Below, in pieces: positions 1 to 9,599 of a DNA stretch of 64,000 bases. Source of the DNA: Durusdinium trenchii (Eukaryota; Sar; Dinophyceae; Suessiales; Symbiodiniaceae); the NCBI GenBank assembly GCA_963970005.1, contig CAXAMN010001225.1:1506965-1570964 (forward strand). The letters are read 5' to 3'. Made by a program: the position numbers and the translations under genes. Below the pieces are notes generated by a model. The model was not told the DNA's origin. It saw only the letters and a list, made by a program, of their open reading frames with translations, and ran no database searches. How positions within the stretch are numbered: position 1 is the first letter of the stretch; each line of letters opens with the position of its first letter.

Positions 1-2498
1 TGTGTCAGTCTTGCAAGCGAGCTCGAACAATCAATGAAAAGGTTCTGCTTGCCTGGACACTGCTCTCGCGCCATCTGAGTCAGTGTCTGATGTCGGGAAT
101 TTCTGAAGGCCTCCTTTGGAAGATGTGCGAAGAAGAGACGCGGTTCAAACTGAAAGTTGGACTGCATCGACTGCAGGCACAGTTTGAATTCTTTGTCCAA
201 ATCACTCTTCTTGGTGCAGCCGTCGATCAGCGTGGCCAGACCGTAGACACGATTTCTTCTTTGCGGAACTGTGAAGTTCTGTGAATCCAAAATGGTCCAA
301 ACCTTAAACAACAGAGCGTCGCCCGAGAAACCTGCATTCTATCTGCTAATCCCTGTCCAAAACCATGTTTGTGAAAGGAATCTCAAAAACACTACCTGTC
401 AAAAAGAGCCGAAGGTCGAAATTGTATCCAAGTTCTTGTAGATGCCGGGCCATGACCTGAATGGGCCACAACAACGACTCCCATATACCCCCGCCGGGAA
501 AAGAAAGACTACTTGTTTAGCTTGGCGTAGGTTCTTAGATAATGCTGTACATATCCACATTCTATATATATATATATACACACTTCACACTACATATTGA
601 AAACACAATCACTTTAGAAAGAAGAAGCGGCCTCAACTGCAGGTTCGTGCTCTTTATCTTGGTCTCTCACCTTCTCTGTGGCAGCCTTCACATTTTCATA
701 AAGAGCAAGAGCTGGGCAAAGCAACTGCAGGACCTTTCTAAACCCGCACTGGTACGTTTTGGAGGATGTTCCTGGCTTTGGCTCGTCCTCTGGTGACGAC
801 ATAGCGTAGCAGCCTGCTGCTAAGCTGCTGCGGGATGTCTTCAACCGCGACATATCTTTGCAGGAAGGACCGCAGATGAACAAGTCAATCTGGAACGCAT
901 CCCGGCGGATTTCATGGGTCTGACAGCACTTGAAGCAGTATCCGCGACCATCATGAAGGATTTGAACATCCTTGAAGACATGGCGGCACTCGCGGTGTTC
1001 CGTCATCAGAAGAGCCCGTTTGGCATCGTCATATTCCACGCTGAATACATGGTCTAGCTGGATGTTGTCTCCCTGATCAGGGAAGGCAGGAAAAAAAGAT
1101 AGAATGCCTTCAAGAGTGGAAGGAGATAGAAAGGATTGAAACAAAAACAGCCAGGAGATAGAATAAAACTGGTCACTCCTATCGTAACATCCCCTCTTTG
1201 CAACATTTGCCCAAGCAGCACCGTAAGTTTCTGGAGCGTTTGCCGCAGCACCGTGATACAAATGTCGCTACCAGAGCAAGTAGTGCCTACCCGAATCCTT
1301 CCACCATGAAGGTTTTTCAGCGTATCCACGATCCTCTTGGTGAAGACATCTGGGCAAAGGTCCACAAAGTATTCACATGTCTCTCTCAGGTCAAGCGAAG
1401 TGGGATGTGTTGCTTCCGTTGCATTCAGCCTTGACACTGGCAAGGTGAAGGTGCGGTTCTTATAGCTCTGATCAACCCAAGCAACAGAAGAGGAGACATC
1501 CAAGACCGACACTTCATCCATTTGCCAGCAGAACAGTTTGTCTTTCTTCTTCTGAAGGTTGGTCAGGTCTACCTTGTCACACCCTTTGGTGCAAGCTGAT
1601 TGCAGGGTGGGAGTGGCATCAGCGTATGGGATGCAGTGGCCAACACTTAGAATGCCAACCCAAGAATAGCCTGATTGTGATAGAACCAAAGCAAAAATTC
1701 TCTTCTCCTTTGTCCGGAACGGTCGCACAAGGCAAGGTATGACTGACCCTTTTAGGCGGTTCCATTCATGTGGCTGAAGGACCATGCACATAACCCTGGC
1801 AAGTGGGTCCTCAAAGTCAATGCCCTCCACAACCTCGGCTGTTGCTGTTCTCAACTGCTTTGCCGTAGGTGTAGCTGCATCACTTGGGGACAGAGATCTT
1901 TTGCGCTCAAGAAAGGAAATCGAAGAGCTGTGGCCAAGGTCGCTGGTTGAAGAACGAGCATAGCTATCTGAAAGATCTGGCTGGCCAGCCGGAGCACTGC
2001 ATGAAAGCTCTTCAGGGTTCAAATAAAGCCACACCATTGGACCAGTGCACGGTTTGTTGCACAACAGCGGGTGATCAAAAATGTGAACTGCGCTCAATTG
2101 CCATCCCCAACATTCCAGAGCAGTACCCGACAGCACTGCATCCAACTCTGCAGGAGAAGCTCTGTGGAACTGTTGGTATTTGACAAGATCACCCACATCG
2201 ATCTTCAAGCATCCTCGAAACTCCAGAATAGCTAGGCATAAGCGCTTTGTGCTTTGGCCTGCAGTGCTTACCAAAGCTACGCGATCTCCCACGCTCAAGA
2301 ATTTCACTGGTTTGGTGCGTATTTCCATTGTTTTGCGTTGGCTTTCTGTGGCAATGAAGCGGTTGGCAAACTTCTCCTGGACCATGAGTCCCAAGATCTC
2401 TTCACCACGTCGCTTGACTTGGCTCCGCAAAATGGAGCGTGCCTGCTCTGAAGGAGACATTGCTGGTGGTTGTTCGGTAACCGCGTTGGCATGCTCCT
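1..2498 (-). CDS. Cytosine-C5 DNA methyltransferase with ASCH-like N-terminal domains (multi-exon, 3' end off window)
   Basis: Probable DNA (cytosine-5) methyltransferase acting on nuclear DNA. Four exons fit by eye: about 2498-1222, 1072-639, about 510-396, and 268 to beyond base 1. The first exon has a region resembling an ASCH/EVE fold (KTMEIRTKPVKFLSVGD, then WGWQLSAVHIFDHPL) and a second similar one (HEWNRLKGSVIPCLVRPF to CWQMDEVSVLDV). It ends in methyltransferase motif I, GTTCSGSD. Exon 2 has motif II (VFSVEYDD), the catalytic loop CGPSCKDMS (Cys kept, the usual preceding Pro is Ser) and motif VI YENV. Exon 4 starts with VPQRRNRVYG (motif VIII). Introns are GT-AG: 1221-1073, 638 to about 511, and 395-269, each with a GCATTCTA-type motif. 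The start is uncertain: ATG at 2460, but the frame is open back to a CTAG|G acceptor near 2498. Host-gene versus retroelement origin is unresolved; the introns favour a host gene. Confidence 0.8.
328..370. other. Motif hairpin 1, in methyltransferase intron 3
   Basis: GCATTCTATCTGC at 334-346 opens a 29-nt loop (335-363). Arms AAACCTG (328-334) and CATGTTT (364-370) pair at six positions with one mismatch. It lies in the middle of the 395-269 intron. On the gene strand the motif reads GCAGATAGAATGC. Confidence 0.5.
557..580. repeat. Degenerate motif copy running into a TA microsatellite, methyltransferase intron 2
   Basis: ACATTCTATATATATA matches the first eight bases of the motif and then becomes a (TA)n run. 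This gives each of the three methyltransferase introns a CATTCTAT-type word, although this copy has no clear closing arms. Confidence 0.4.
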
Positions 2499-2645
2499 AG
2501 CAGAAGGGCCAGTAGGGTCTGGGACATTCTGAAGGCTAAAATAATCTCTGGCACGTTTCCCGAGTGAGAAAGAGAGGAGAGAGAGTTACATATGAGAAAC
2601 CCTCGGCGTGTATTTATACGCGTTCAATCACGTTCACATCTCTTT

Positions 2646-3420
2646 TCAGCAGGGCTCCTCGGTAGCTGAGTCCTCGTCAGAGAGATCGTCGCCCAATTTT
2701 GCCCGCAAAGATTCAAAGTAACTGCTGTCCACCGCATCTTCACAAAATGCATCGCCATCATCGTCAAAGCATTCATATGGGTCACCATGGGTATGTGGGC
2801 AATCAACCTGGATGCAAGCAGTTATGATCAATTATGTATCTCTATATATATATACTTCAAAAGAATGAATGACTGCAAAAACCATCACTTCACCAATTAA
2901 ATGTTTCCACTCCCACGCTGCATTCTATCTGCAAACTTAGCTGGAAAAAAACAGCGTGGATTCCTCTAAGAACCTAGCCTCCGATGATGCCTCTGATGGG
3001 CTGTCTGAGTCGCGAATCTTTTCCCAAAGCCTGTCGGAGAATAATTGGTCATAGTCAACCGCAGAAAGCTTCCGACGTGGCTGAGTCGGAGCTGGCGCCT
3101 GCACGGGCCCAAGCAAAAACAGCACTGTATCGGCCGGAAATCAAAGACCCTTATTTAAAATTTACTGTAGATACTGTAAAGGCTCTTGGCCTCTCTCCCC
3201 CAAAAACATGTTGCATTCTATCTGCAAACTTAACTGGAAAAACCAGCATAGTTTCCTGAAAGAACCATCAAGTGAATGGGATCCAGATACCTAGCCTCCT
3301 GAAGATCTTGAGTTTTCTCCTCTTGATCTGGAGAGACGACCTACACCACGGGAGTTCATCTTTGAGAGAACATCTCAAACACTCAAGGACATGTGGGCGC
3401 AACATGTCTGACTAACAGCT
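2646..3420 (-). CDS. 3' end of an acidic protein gene (at least three exons)
   Basis: The terminal exon 2807-2646 starts after a CATCCAG|G acceptor and codes 53 residues plus stop. It is Asp/Glu-rich with a Cys/His start (VDCPHTHGDPYEC, FDDDGDAFCEDAVD, LGDDLSDEDSATEEP). The previous exon starts at 3098 after TGCAG|G and codes APAPTQPRRKLSAVDYDQLF and then SEASSEARFLEES, ending near 2960. A third segment at about 3340-3260 (SPDQEEKTQDLQEARYLDP) is homologous to the repeated exon at 5.9-7.8 kb, so this gene probably continues into that array. Its function is not recognised. The FDDDGD stretch resembles an EF-hand loop but is too short to call. The two introns examined contain motif copies (2920, 3213). 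Confidence 0.55.
2913..2959. other. Motif hairpin 2 (best copy)
   Basis: CCACGCTG (2913-2920) is perfectly complementary to CAGCGTGG (2952-2959), closing a 31-nt loop that begins with CATTCTATCTGCAAACTTA. It sits in an intron of the acidic-protein gene, close to the donor side. Confidence 0.6.
3208..3249. other. Motif hairpin 3
   Basis: ATGTTG (3208-3213) pairs with CAGCAT (3244-3249): six pairs, one of them G-T. The loop of 30 nt is almost identical to that at 2921-2951, while the arms differ entirely. This is the clearest arm covariation. Confidence 0.55.
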
Positions 3421-3478
3421 ATCTACGGAGGCGGAAACTTATTTGGATAAAGGCTCTTGGTCTCCCTCCCCCCGAAAA

Positions 3479-3519
3479 AAGTTGCATTATATCTGCAAAC
3501 TGAGCTGGTGAAAAAACTT
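3479..3519. other. Motif hairpin 4 (GCATTATATCTGC variant)
   Basis: AAGTT (3479-3483) pairs with AACTT (3515-3519) around a 31-nt loop with the same layout as the previous two copies: motif, CAAACT, AGCTGG, A-run. Confidence 0.45.
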
Positions 3520-4060
3520 GGTTCAAACCTAGATTTAACCGCAATTTTCACACAGTCTCCCCAGATCGCAGTCCGAGTCCAATCCCTGTCAACCAGTCTC
3601 TCTCTGTCCTGGTTCCTAGGAGGTGCTTTGTGGTGACCGAACACTCTTGACCCTTTCGGATTCATGGTGTGTGTGTGTCCACCCCTGGACAAAGGGTTTT
3701 CCAACACTTTTTTCTCACAGGCAGGGGCGTGTGGCACTCTCGCCCTACCACACGCAACGAAGCTGTGGGCGAGAGTGGGAAGCAGGGCCCGATCAGCCCT
3801 GCGTACCTGCTACAACTTTTGAACACGCTGTCCAATCCTTTGGTTTGATTCATGGTGGTTCCACACGATACTTTCCCCACAAACAGGTTTCCCACCGCAG
3901 CTTTCAGCCGCTTGTGCAGTGCAGCCAGCAGAGCGAGTGAAACAATGTTCAACATTTCAAGTCACCGGACCTGTTCACCTTGCAGTTCCATCACCTTCCT
4001 TCCCATCGGAGTAATTGAGTTAACTGAAAACCAGTGTCAGAGTGTACACCTTGGATCCAT

Positions 4061-4206
4061 AATTGCAATTTTCCTCTTGGATTGGCCAGGGGAGAAATGC
4101 AGGCCCCAAATCGGTGTTCATCTGAGCCCCTCCCTCGTTGGGGGCTCAGATGAACACCGATTTGGGGCCCCGCCCGTGGCCAACCCAAGGGGGAAATTGC
4201 AAATTC
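4061..4206. repeat. Long near-perfect palindrome / foldback element
   Basis: A 29-bp perfect inverted repeat (4102-4130 with 4141-4169) is separated by a 10-nt loop. Arms extend imperfectly outward to AATTGCAATTTTCC (from 4061) and its near-complement GGAAATTGCAAATT (to 4206). Total length is about 146 bp. ORFs reading through it on both strands repeat the same peptide because of the symmetry and are not genes. No target-site duplication is evident. It looks like a recent non-autonomous foldback or MITE-type insertion, or a hairpin-RNA source. Confidence 0.75.
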
Positions 4207-4209
4207 ACA

Positions 4210-5580
4210 GGTAGCCGATTGGTATTGCTTGTTTGCAGGGGCATGCGTCTCTGATTAATCTACTGCGCGCAACCAAGCTATGATCACAGATGGGAAGGGA
4301 TCAAGGTGTCAAGGACGCTTGATTCTGTACCTGTTAAAGAACGCACTGACTCCAGTCTTCCCTTTGCTCAGGCTGTTTCAGTCACGAACAGGTCGGCATA
4401 AAGACTACGCTGAGAATATGAGCACCAATGCCAGCTCCAAGCTCCCACACCTCCGCCTCCGCACCCGCTGCCACCACCTCCAAGATCAACCAAAGGCCAT
4501 CTAGAATCTAGAGCGCCCCTTAATGCTCAAGCCATCAACTCACTCGTCATCCTCCCCAGGATTGCGGCAATGGTGCATGGTCATTTGGCACCAAATTGTT
4601 GGCGAGTCTCTCCGGCTTCAATCGTGTGATGTCTAGTTGCACACGTCCAGTCCACATTGGTGCCCAAAGCCCCCCTGTCTCTTTGTGGTGAGCCCGCAAC
4701 CATACAGCCCTGGTACAGATTTTTTCTGATTTTACCAAATGGGGCCAGCGTGTCTCCACTCCAACTTGACTTTGGTGTCGCACGAGTGTCCCACAAGAGG
4801 GTTTTACAAGGGTCCCACAGAGGTTCTACAAGAGTCTCGTATGCAAGAGCATCCCACAAAAGCACCCTACCTCCACCGCTTCACCCCTAGGCTCCCATCG
4901 CTTGCTGCTTTCGCTCTCCTTGCCTTCCTCTCTCAATCAATCCTCCTCCTCTCAAATTGCGACAACTGGTGCATGGCACTTGCTAAGGAACTTCGTTGTG
5001 TCAATCTCGGTGTGTGTTGTTGGATGTCCGTCAGGTGCACGTGTCCAGTCCGTCCCTGTCTCCCCCAACATCCTCCCTGGTGCTAGGGTTTGGCAGAAAC
5101 TTCGGTCTTTTAAATTATGATACCACTTGTGGCTTAGGGTCCCCAAGGGGTTTTTCCCCAGATATCTTGAGCTATTGGGGTTCTTACTTCAAGTGTTGGA
5201 AGAGCTGTGCGTTTTCGAGCCTGGGTTCTGGTGCCGCTGTGGGGTGCCAGTGCCGTTCCAGTTCAAGAAGAGCTGCGTTGTGCGCTGGTGCCAGTGCAGG
5301 GTGCCCCTGCTGCGCGCGTGCTGGGGAGCTTGGGTGCAGGACGCCGCTGCTGTGTGCGCGTGGGAGCTTGGGCGCTGGCGCCACTGCGGGTAGGCAAAAT
5401 TCTTTCATTTTCCATTATTCAAACTCTTTCAAGAACCTCAGGCTTTCACGCGCACAAAGGTTCACACAACATCCATCATCCATCATCAGGTTATCGCCTT
5501 TTTGGGCATTGAATTGTGTTGGGCGATTGAGTGGGCCTTGGGGTCTGACACTGTCCTTCCCTTACCCGACTCTTGGTCTC
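4210..5580. other. Stretch without a recognisable gene
   Basis: Mixed-composition sequence. ORFs on both strands show no consistent coding signal. A G+C-rich part at 5200-5400 repeats Cys/Ala/Gly-coding words (GCGCTGGTGCCAGTG-like) but keeps no frame over more than about 100 codons. Confidence 0.4.
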
Positions 5581-5598
5581 CGTCAGAAACACACCGTT

Positions 5599-5648
5599 TG
5601 TGGTTTGCATTCTATCTGCAGATTTACCTGATAAAAACACAACCTACA
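5599..5648. other. Motif hairpin 5
   Basis: TGTGGTTTG (5599-5607) pairs with the segment 5638-5648 at nine positions with two single-base bulges (5640, 5645). The loop 5608-5637 is 30 nt and starts with the motif. Confidence 0.5.
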
Positions 5649-5877
5649 CTGGTGAAGTTCTTCCTTGGGGTAGGCCCTAAAAATCAAAGGACCCACCGGT
5701 GCAACGTCTTTGACTGATAGGTGCTGTGTATATAAGATATGCACATACATGTATACAAAGACTCGGAGGCACCTCTCCCACAGCAGCGCGGCGAAGTGGA
5801 GTTTCTTTTTCCTGGAGAAAGCTGAAACACCCACACATCTGGCCTCTCTCAAAAAAAATCATACGGTGGACACCACG

Positions 5878-5929
5878 CATTCAGGCATTCTATCTGTAGA
5901 TATAACCTGAAAAGAACATCAACCGAATG
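5878..5929. other. Motif hairpin 6
   Basis: CATTCAGG (5878-5885) pairs with CCGAATG (5923-5929), seven pairs with one bulged A, around a 37-nt loop. A smaller nested hairpin TTCAGG/CCTGAA also exists, so the pairing is ambiguous. Confidence 0.4.
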
Positions 5930-6489
5930 GTATCCTGGTCCCAAGCCTTCTGAAGAGCCTGAACTTTCTCCTCTGGATTTGGAGGCGCAGCCTAGACTGG
6001 TGGAACTCATTTTTGGGGAGACGATCGTAAAAATCAGGGACACATGGGAGCGACGTGGCTGGCTAATAGCTATGCACGAGGAGGCGGAGGCACCTCCAGT
6101 AGACGTGGAGCTTCCTTTTCCTGGAGCAAGGTGAAACATGGTGAAACAGCCACACTTCTGGCCTCTCCAAAAAAGAGCATACGCATTCTATCTGCAGGCT
6201 GAGCTGAATAGAACAGCAATTGAATGACATCCTGGTCCCAAGCCTCCTGAAGATCTTGGACTTTCTCTTCTGGATTTGGAGGCACGACCTACACTACTGG
6301 AACTCATCTTTAGGACAAGATCTCAAAAAATAGACGACATATGGGTGCAGCGTGCTCAGCTAAAGGCAGCAGAATTTGGCGGCAGCTCCACAGCTGTTGA
6401 ACTTCCAGACTCCTGGCAGTCTGGTGGAGCAAGGTGCAATACCCACACATTTGGCCTCTCTCCAGAAATGATCATACTGTGGACATCAA

Positions 6490-6543
6490 CCATTCAGGCA
6501 TTCTATCTGTAGATACAACCTGAAAAGAACACCAACCAAATGG
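6490..6543. other. Motif hairpin 7
   Basis: Tandem copy of the 5885 site. CCATT and GG on the left pair with CC and AATGG on the right around a small internal loop. Confidence 0.35.
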
Positions 6544-7557
6544 CATCGTGGTTGCAAGCCTCCTCAGGAGCCTGAACTTTCTCCTCCGGACTTGGAGGCA
6601 CAGCCTAGACTGGTGGAACTCATTTTTGGGGAGACGATCGTAAAAATCAAGGACACATGGGAGCGACGTGGCTGGCTAATAGCTATGCATGAGGAGGCGG
6701 AGGCACCTCCAGTGGACGTGGAGCTTCCTTTTCCTGGAGCAAGGTGAAACATGATGAAACACCCACACTTCTGGCCTCTCCAAAAAAAGCATACGCATTC
6801 TATCTGCAGGCTGAGCTGAATAGAACAGCAATTGAATGACATCCTGGTCCCAAGCCTCCTGAAGATCTTGGACTTTCTCTTCTGGATTTGGAGGCACGAC
6901 CTACACTACTGGAACCCATTTTTAGGACAAGATCTGAAAAGATAGACGACATATGGGTGCAGCGTGCTCAGCTAAAGGCAGCAGAAGTTGGCGGCACCTC
7001 TGCAGCTGTTGAACTTCCAGACTCAAGGCAGTCTGGTGGAGCTTCCTTCTCCTGGAGCAAGGTGAAATACTCAGATATTTGGCCTCTCCAAAAATGATCA
7101 TACTGTGAAGATCACGCATTCAGGCATTTTATCTGCAGATTAACCTGAAAGGAGCGGCAATTGGAGGCACAACCTACACTGGTGAAGTTCTTCCTTGGGG
7201 TAGGCCCTAAAAAGTCAAGGGACCCACCGGTGCAACATCTTTGACTGATAGGTATATATAAGATATGCACATACATGTATACAAAGACTCGGAGGCACCT
7301 CTCCCACACCACCGCAGCGAAGTGGAGTTTCTTTTTCCTGGAGAAAGCTGAAACACCCACACATCTGGCCTCTCTCAAAAAAATCATACGGTGGACACCA
7401 TGCATTCAGGCATTCTATCTGCAGGCTGAGCTGAATAGAACAGCAATAGAATGACATCCTGGTCCCAAGCCTCCTGAAGATCTTGAACTTTCTCTTCTGG
7501 ATTTGGAGGCACGACCTATACTACTGGAACTCATCTTTAGGACAAGATCTCAAAAAA

Positions 7558-7567
7558 NNNNNNNNNN
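7558..7567. other. Assembly gap (10 N)
   Basis: Ten undetermined bases lie inside the tandem array. The number of repeat units in the assembly is therefore not reliable. Confidence 1.
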
Positions 7568-8009
7568 GTGGAGCTTCCTTTTCCTGGAGCAAGGTGAAAC
7601 ATGGTGAAACACCCGCACTTCTGGCCTCTCAAAAAACAATCGTACGGTTGACACCCTCACCAATTCACGCATTCTATCTGCAGGTTTAGCTGAAAAGAAC
7701 AGCAATTGAATGGCATCCTGGTCCCAAGCCTCCTGAAGATCTTGAACTTTCTCCTCTGGATTTGGAGGCACGACCTACACTGGTGAAGTTCTTCCAATTG
7801 GCTCCATCCGGTCTTCACCGGTGGAACATGTTGGACTGGTAGGTGCGCACTTTTATATACAGACACATATATATAATCATATATATACATATACACAAGG
7901 AGTCGGAGGCGCCTTGGCCAAAGTAGTAGGCAAGTGAAGTGGAGCGTCCTTATCCTGCAGCCATGTGAAAACTTAGCAGAAAGTCTTCCAAAATCAAGGC
8001 CCCATGAGA

Positions 8010-8180
8010 GTCAAATCTGTTTGTTTGAAGACCAATGCTTTTTCTAGGTAGCAGGATGCACCTCTAGCGAAGGTGAATGCAACGGCCAACTCTCTCCGGA
8101 GGCTGGCTCGTCCTGACCAGGACTGAGGTGACTCAATTGCAAAAAAGAAGCTTCCGTCCAACTCTGGCTTCATGAGCAGG
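8010..8180 (-). CDS. Short exon candidate, unknown product
   Basis: A minus-strand frame from an ATG at about 8173 codes about 58 residues: MKPELDGSFFFAIESPQSWS, then RRELAVAFTFARGASCYLEK. The composition is protein-like and the strand agrees with its neighbours. It lies between a motif copy (8193) and the tandem array, and could be an exon of the acidic-protein gene or a separate small protein. No family is recognised. Confidence 0.35.
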
Positions 8181-8181
8181 T

Positions 8182-8235
8182 GACCAAGTTGAGCATTCTA
8201 TCTGCAGTTTTTGGCAGGGAGGACCATCAATGGTC
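8182..8235. other. Motif hairpin 8
   Basis: GACCA and TTGA (8182-8192) pair with TCAA and TGGTC (8227-8235): nine pairs with a two-base bulge and a 34-nt loop. The right arm is also part of a local palindrome (GGACCATCAATGGTCC, 8221-8236), which weakens the case. Confidence 0.4.
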
Positions 8236-8253
8236 CTGGTCTTTGTTCACGAA

Positions 8254-8823
8254 CTACCAGCGCATCCCTCTGTTGGGGAAGCACTCATGGCAGGGCAAGA
8301 GTGTGCGGGATTTGGTCGCACACTTCAACTTACTACATTGGCCACTTGTGTGGTACACGCTGGGTGTTTGTCCACAGGTGACTATAAAGTCTGCATTGTG
8401 GTCCACACGCTTGAGGCAGTCCGCACAGATCTTGAGGCATCGAAGCTGGCCCGTTTGTACCTCTGTCAGGCCACTGATTTTGGAGCAAGGCCGGCAGTTT
8501 CCATAGGTTCTATGAAAGTAGTCTTGTTCAGAAGACAAATACATCAGCCATCTCAACTCATCCTTTGAGCCTGCGGGGTTCTTGCCGACATGTCCATTGG
8601 TGGGCGTGGCTTCGCTCTCCATCCCTTCGCGTTGGTGACTGCCAGTGTCAGACAATGTGACAGGGCGCTTCACTGATGAGTCTTCTTCCTCCAAATTTGA
8701 CTTGGGCTCGGCATGATCTGGGAGCGGTGCCCGGAACCAGGTGTTCAGCCGGTTCTCGAACCAACAGCCACACATCATCCCGATGATGAAGGTGCAGCAA
8801 AAGAAGGCAATGAGAGCGTCCAT
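8254..8823 (-). CDS. Single-pass membrane protein with two Cys/His repeats
   Basis: About 189 residues from the ATG at 8823, the first ATG in frame; the longer frame starts at a GTG. A hydrophobic segment near residues 3-21 (ALIAFFCCTFIIGMMCGCWF) acts as signal anchor or transmembrane helix. A polar Glu/Ser-rich linker follows. Two related Cys/His units come next: YFHRTYGNCRPC with LKICADCL, then VYHTSGQCSKLKC with LPCHEC. Each has an aromatic-His start and paired cysteines, suggesting small metal- or disulfide-bonded modules. No function is assigned. The frame ends in TAG at 8254. An acceptor-like TTTTTTTTGCAG followed by the motif lies about 110 nt upstream in the 5' region. Confidence 0.6.
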   Translation of the reverse strand: MDALIAFFCCTFIIGMMCGCWFENRLNTWFRAPLPDHAEPKSNLEEEDSSVKRPVTLSDTGSHQREGMESEATPTNGHVGKNPAGSKDELRWLMYLSSEQDYFHRTYGNCRPCSKISGLTEVQTGQLRCLKICADCLKRVDHNADFIVTCGQTPSVYHTSGQCSKLKCATKSRTLLPCHECFPNRGMRW

Positions 8824-8925
8824 GGCACACACGGTAAAAGCAACACGTCTCAGCGGACCAGGAAAGCAAAAACAGCTTGCGCCCAAAAAAAACAGGAGCA
8901 CACATCAATCAACTCGCTGCGCAGC

Positions 8926-8958
8926 GGGCATTCTATCTGCAAAAAAAAGTGGAAGCCC
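8926..8958. other. Motif copy 5' of the Cys/His-repeat gene
   Basis: GCATTCTATCTGC at 8928-8940. On the gene strand it reads as a poly-T tract, then GCAG, then ATAGAATGCC. Only a four-pair closing stem (GGGC/GCCC) is present. It could be a splice or trans-splice acceptor followed by the motif. Confidence 0.35.
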
Positions 8959-9056
8959 TACCTGTGGCAAAGTCTGGGGCTGTGCTGGAGCTTGCCCACT
9001 CTCCACCTGGCCACATATTACATAAATGTGTCTATATATGTTATACCAATATGAAA

Positions 9057-9578
9057 TCATGAGTGGAAAAACACCCTGGCCTGCATGGAATCAAGAGCAA
9101 CATCATTGTGAGGTGTTGCCCCAATGGGCTTGCTGGCTTTGGAGAAGAACTGGCTCAAGGGTGCTTGGGTGCGTAGCAACTGGTTCTTTCGTGGTTCTTG
9201 CAATGTCCGCGGTTTGGGAGGAATGGCTGAGCGTGACCAGAAGTCTGTGATTTTGGACTGGTTTGCATCTGGCGCTGTTTCGAAAGGGTTGAGGTCCTGG
9301 TCGGCTGGGGATGCCTTCAAGTCTCGGGCCTCGGGTTGTTGGTAGATTCCTCGAAGCCACGGGAAAAATTCTAGAAGTAGCAATTGCTTTTGAGGTGTTC
9401 TCTGCTGCTTAGGTGCTCGGCATGTTTTTCTCCGCTTGGAGGGGTTGTTGGCAGGCATGATGGCCATTGTTCCGTCCACGTCCGGGCTGAGTGAATGCTT
9501 GACCTCAATGTCAGCTTTTGGAAGAGATGAACCACCATGCCCTGCATACCTGGCCTCAGAACCTATGGGGTGCGGCAT
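9057..9578 (-). CDS. Small basic protein with three PCNA-interacting (PIP) motifs
   Basis: Frame of 173 residues. Three matches to the PIP-box pattern Q-x-x-[ILM]-x-x-[FY]-[FWY] are present: QLLLLEFF (65-72), QSKITDFW (107-114) and QAPLSQFF (138-145). A basic KRRK (48-51) could be a nuclear signal. The middle motif carries Thr-Asp at positions 5 and 6, as in PIP degrons read by CRL4-Cdt2, but lacks a basic residue at +4 (Arg is at +2). The likely role is binding the sliding clamp in replication, repair or chromatin assembly; the exact family is not recognised. The listed ATG overlaps a motif copy (GATAGAATG), so the true start may be Met-38 or an upstream exon joined at CCATAG|G near 9560. 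TGA stop at 9057. Confidence 0.6.
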   Translation of the reverse strand: MPHPIGSEARYAGHGGSSLPKADIEVKHSLSPDVDGTMAIMPANNPSKRRKTCRAPKQQRTPQKQLLLLEFFPWLRGIYQQPEARDLKASPADQDLNPFETAPDANQSKITDFWSRSAIPPKPRTLQEPRKNQLLRTQAPLSQFFSKASKPIGATPHNDVALDSMQARVFFHS

Positions 9579-9599
9579 TCTATCTTCTGATACCTGGCC

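Larger units (their letters stand above)
5600..7900 (-). repeat. Tandem array of about 300-bp units with duplicated short exons
   Basis: The same segments recur six to seven times. Each unit starts (plus strand) with GCATTCTATCTGCAG or a close variant at 5607, 5885, 6183, 6498, about 6795, 7124, 7410 and 7669. Read on the minus strand, the best conserved exon-like part follows a GTGTAG|G acceptor and codes VPPNPEEKVQDLQEAWDQD followed by a hydrophobic tail. A second exon type contains QEKETPLRR or APGKGSSTSTGG. Two units share the TA-rich stretch with CACATACATGTATACAAAG. Degree of divergence differs between units, so the array grew stepwise. It most likely supplies alternative or extra exons to the acidic-protein gene at 2.6-3.4 kb, but single-exon frames are short and some units may be dead. 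Confidence 0.7.

Noticed and set aside
1640..1655. Motif-like GGCATTCTAAGTG inside the methyltransferase
   Set aside because: It codes GILSV in a well-conserved part of the second ASCH-like segment; it is a chance match in an exon.
3852..4214. ORFs on both strands sharing a peptide around SDEHRFGA
   Set aside because: Produced by the palindrome; both strands of an inverted repeat code the same peptide.
5600..7900. CRISPR-like array (conserved repeat, regular spacing)
   Set aside because: The spacers are themselves homologous units of about 300 bp and the genome is eukaryotic; this is tandem duplication.
8221..8236. GGACCATCAATGGTCC as a separate operator-like palindrome
   Set aside because: Short, single, and overlapping one arm of a motif hairpin; no regulatory context.
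334..9590. Reading GCATTCTATCTGCAG as a plus-strand branch point fused to a 3' splice site, as in some protists
   Set aside because: The convincing exons at 2.6-9.6 kb are on the minus strand, several copies have no AG after the motif, and no plus-strand exons follow it.
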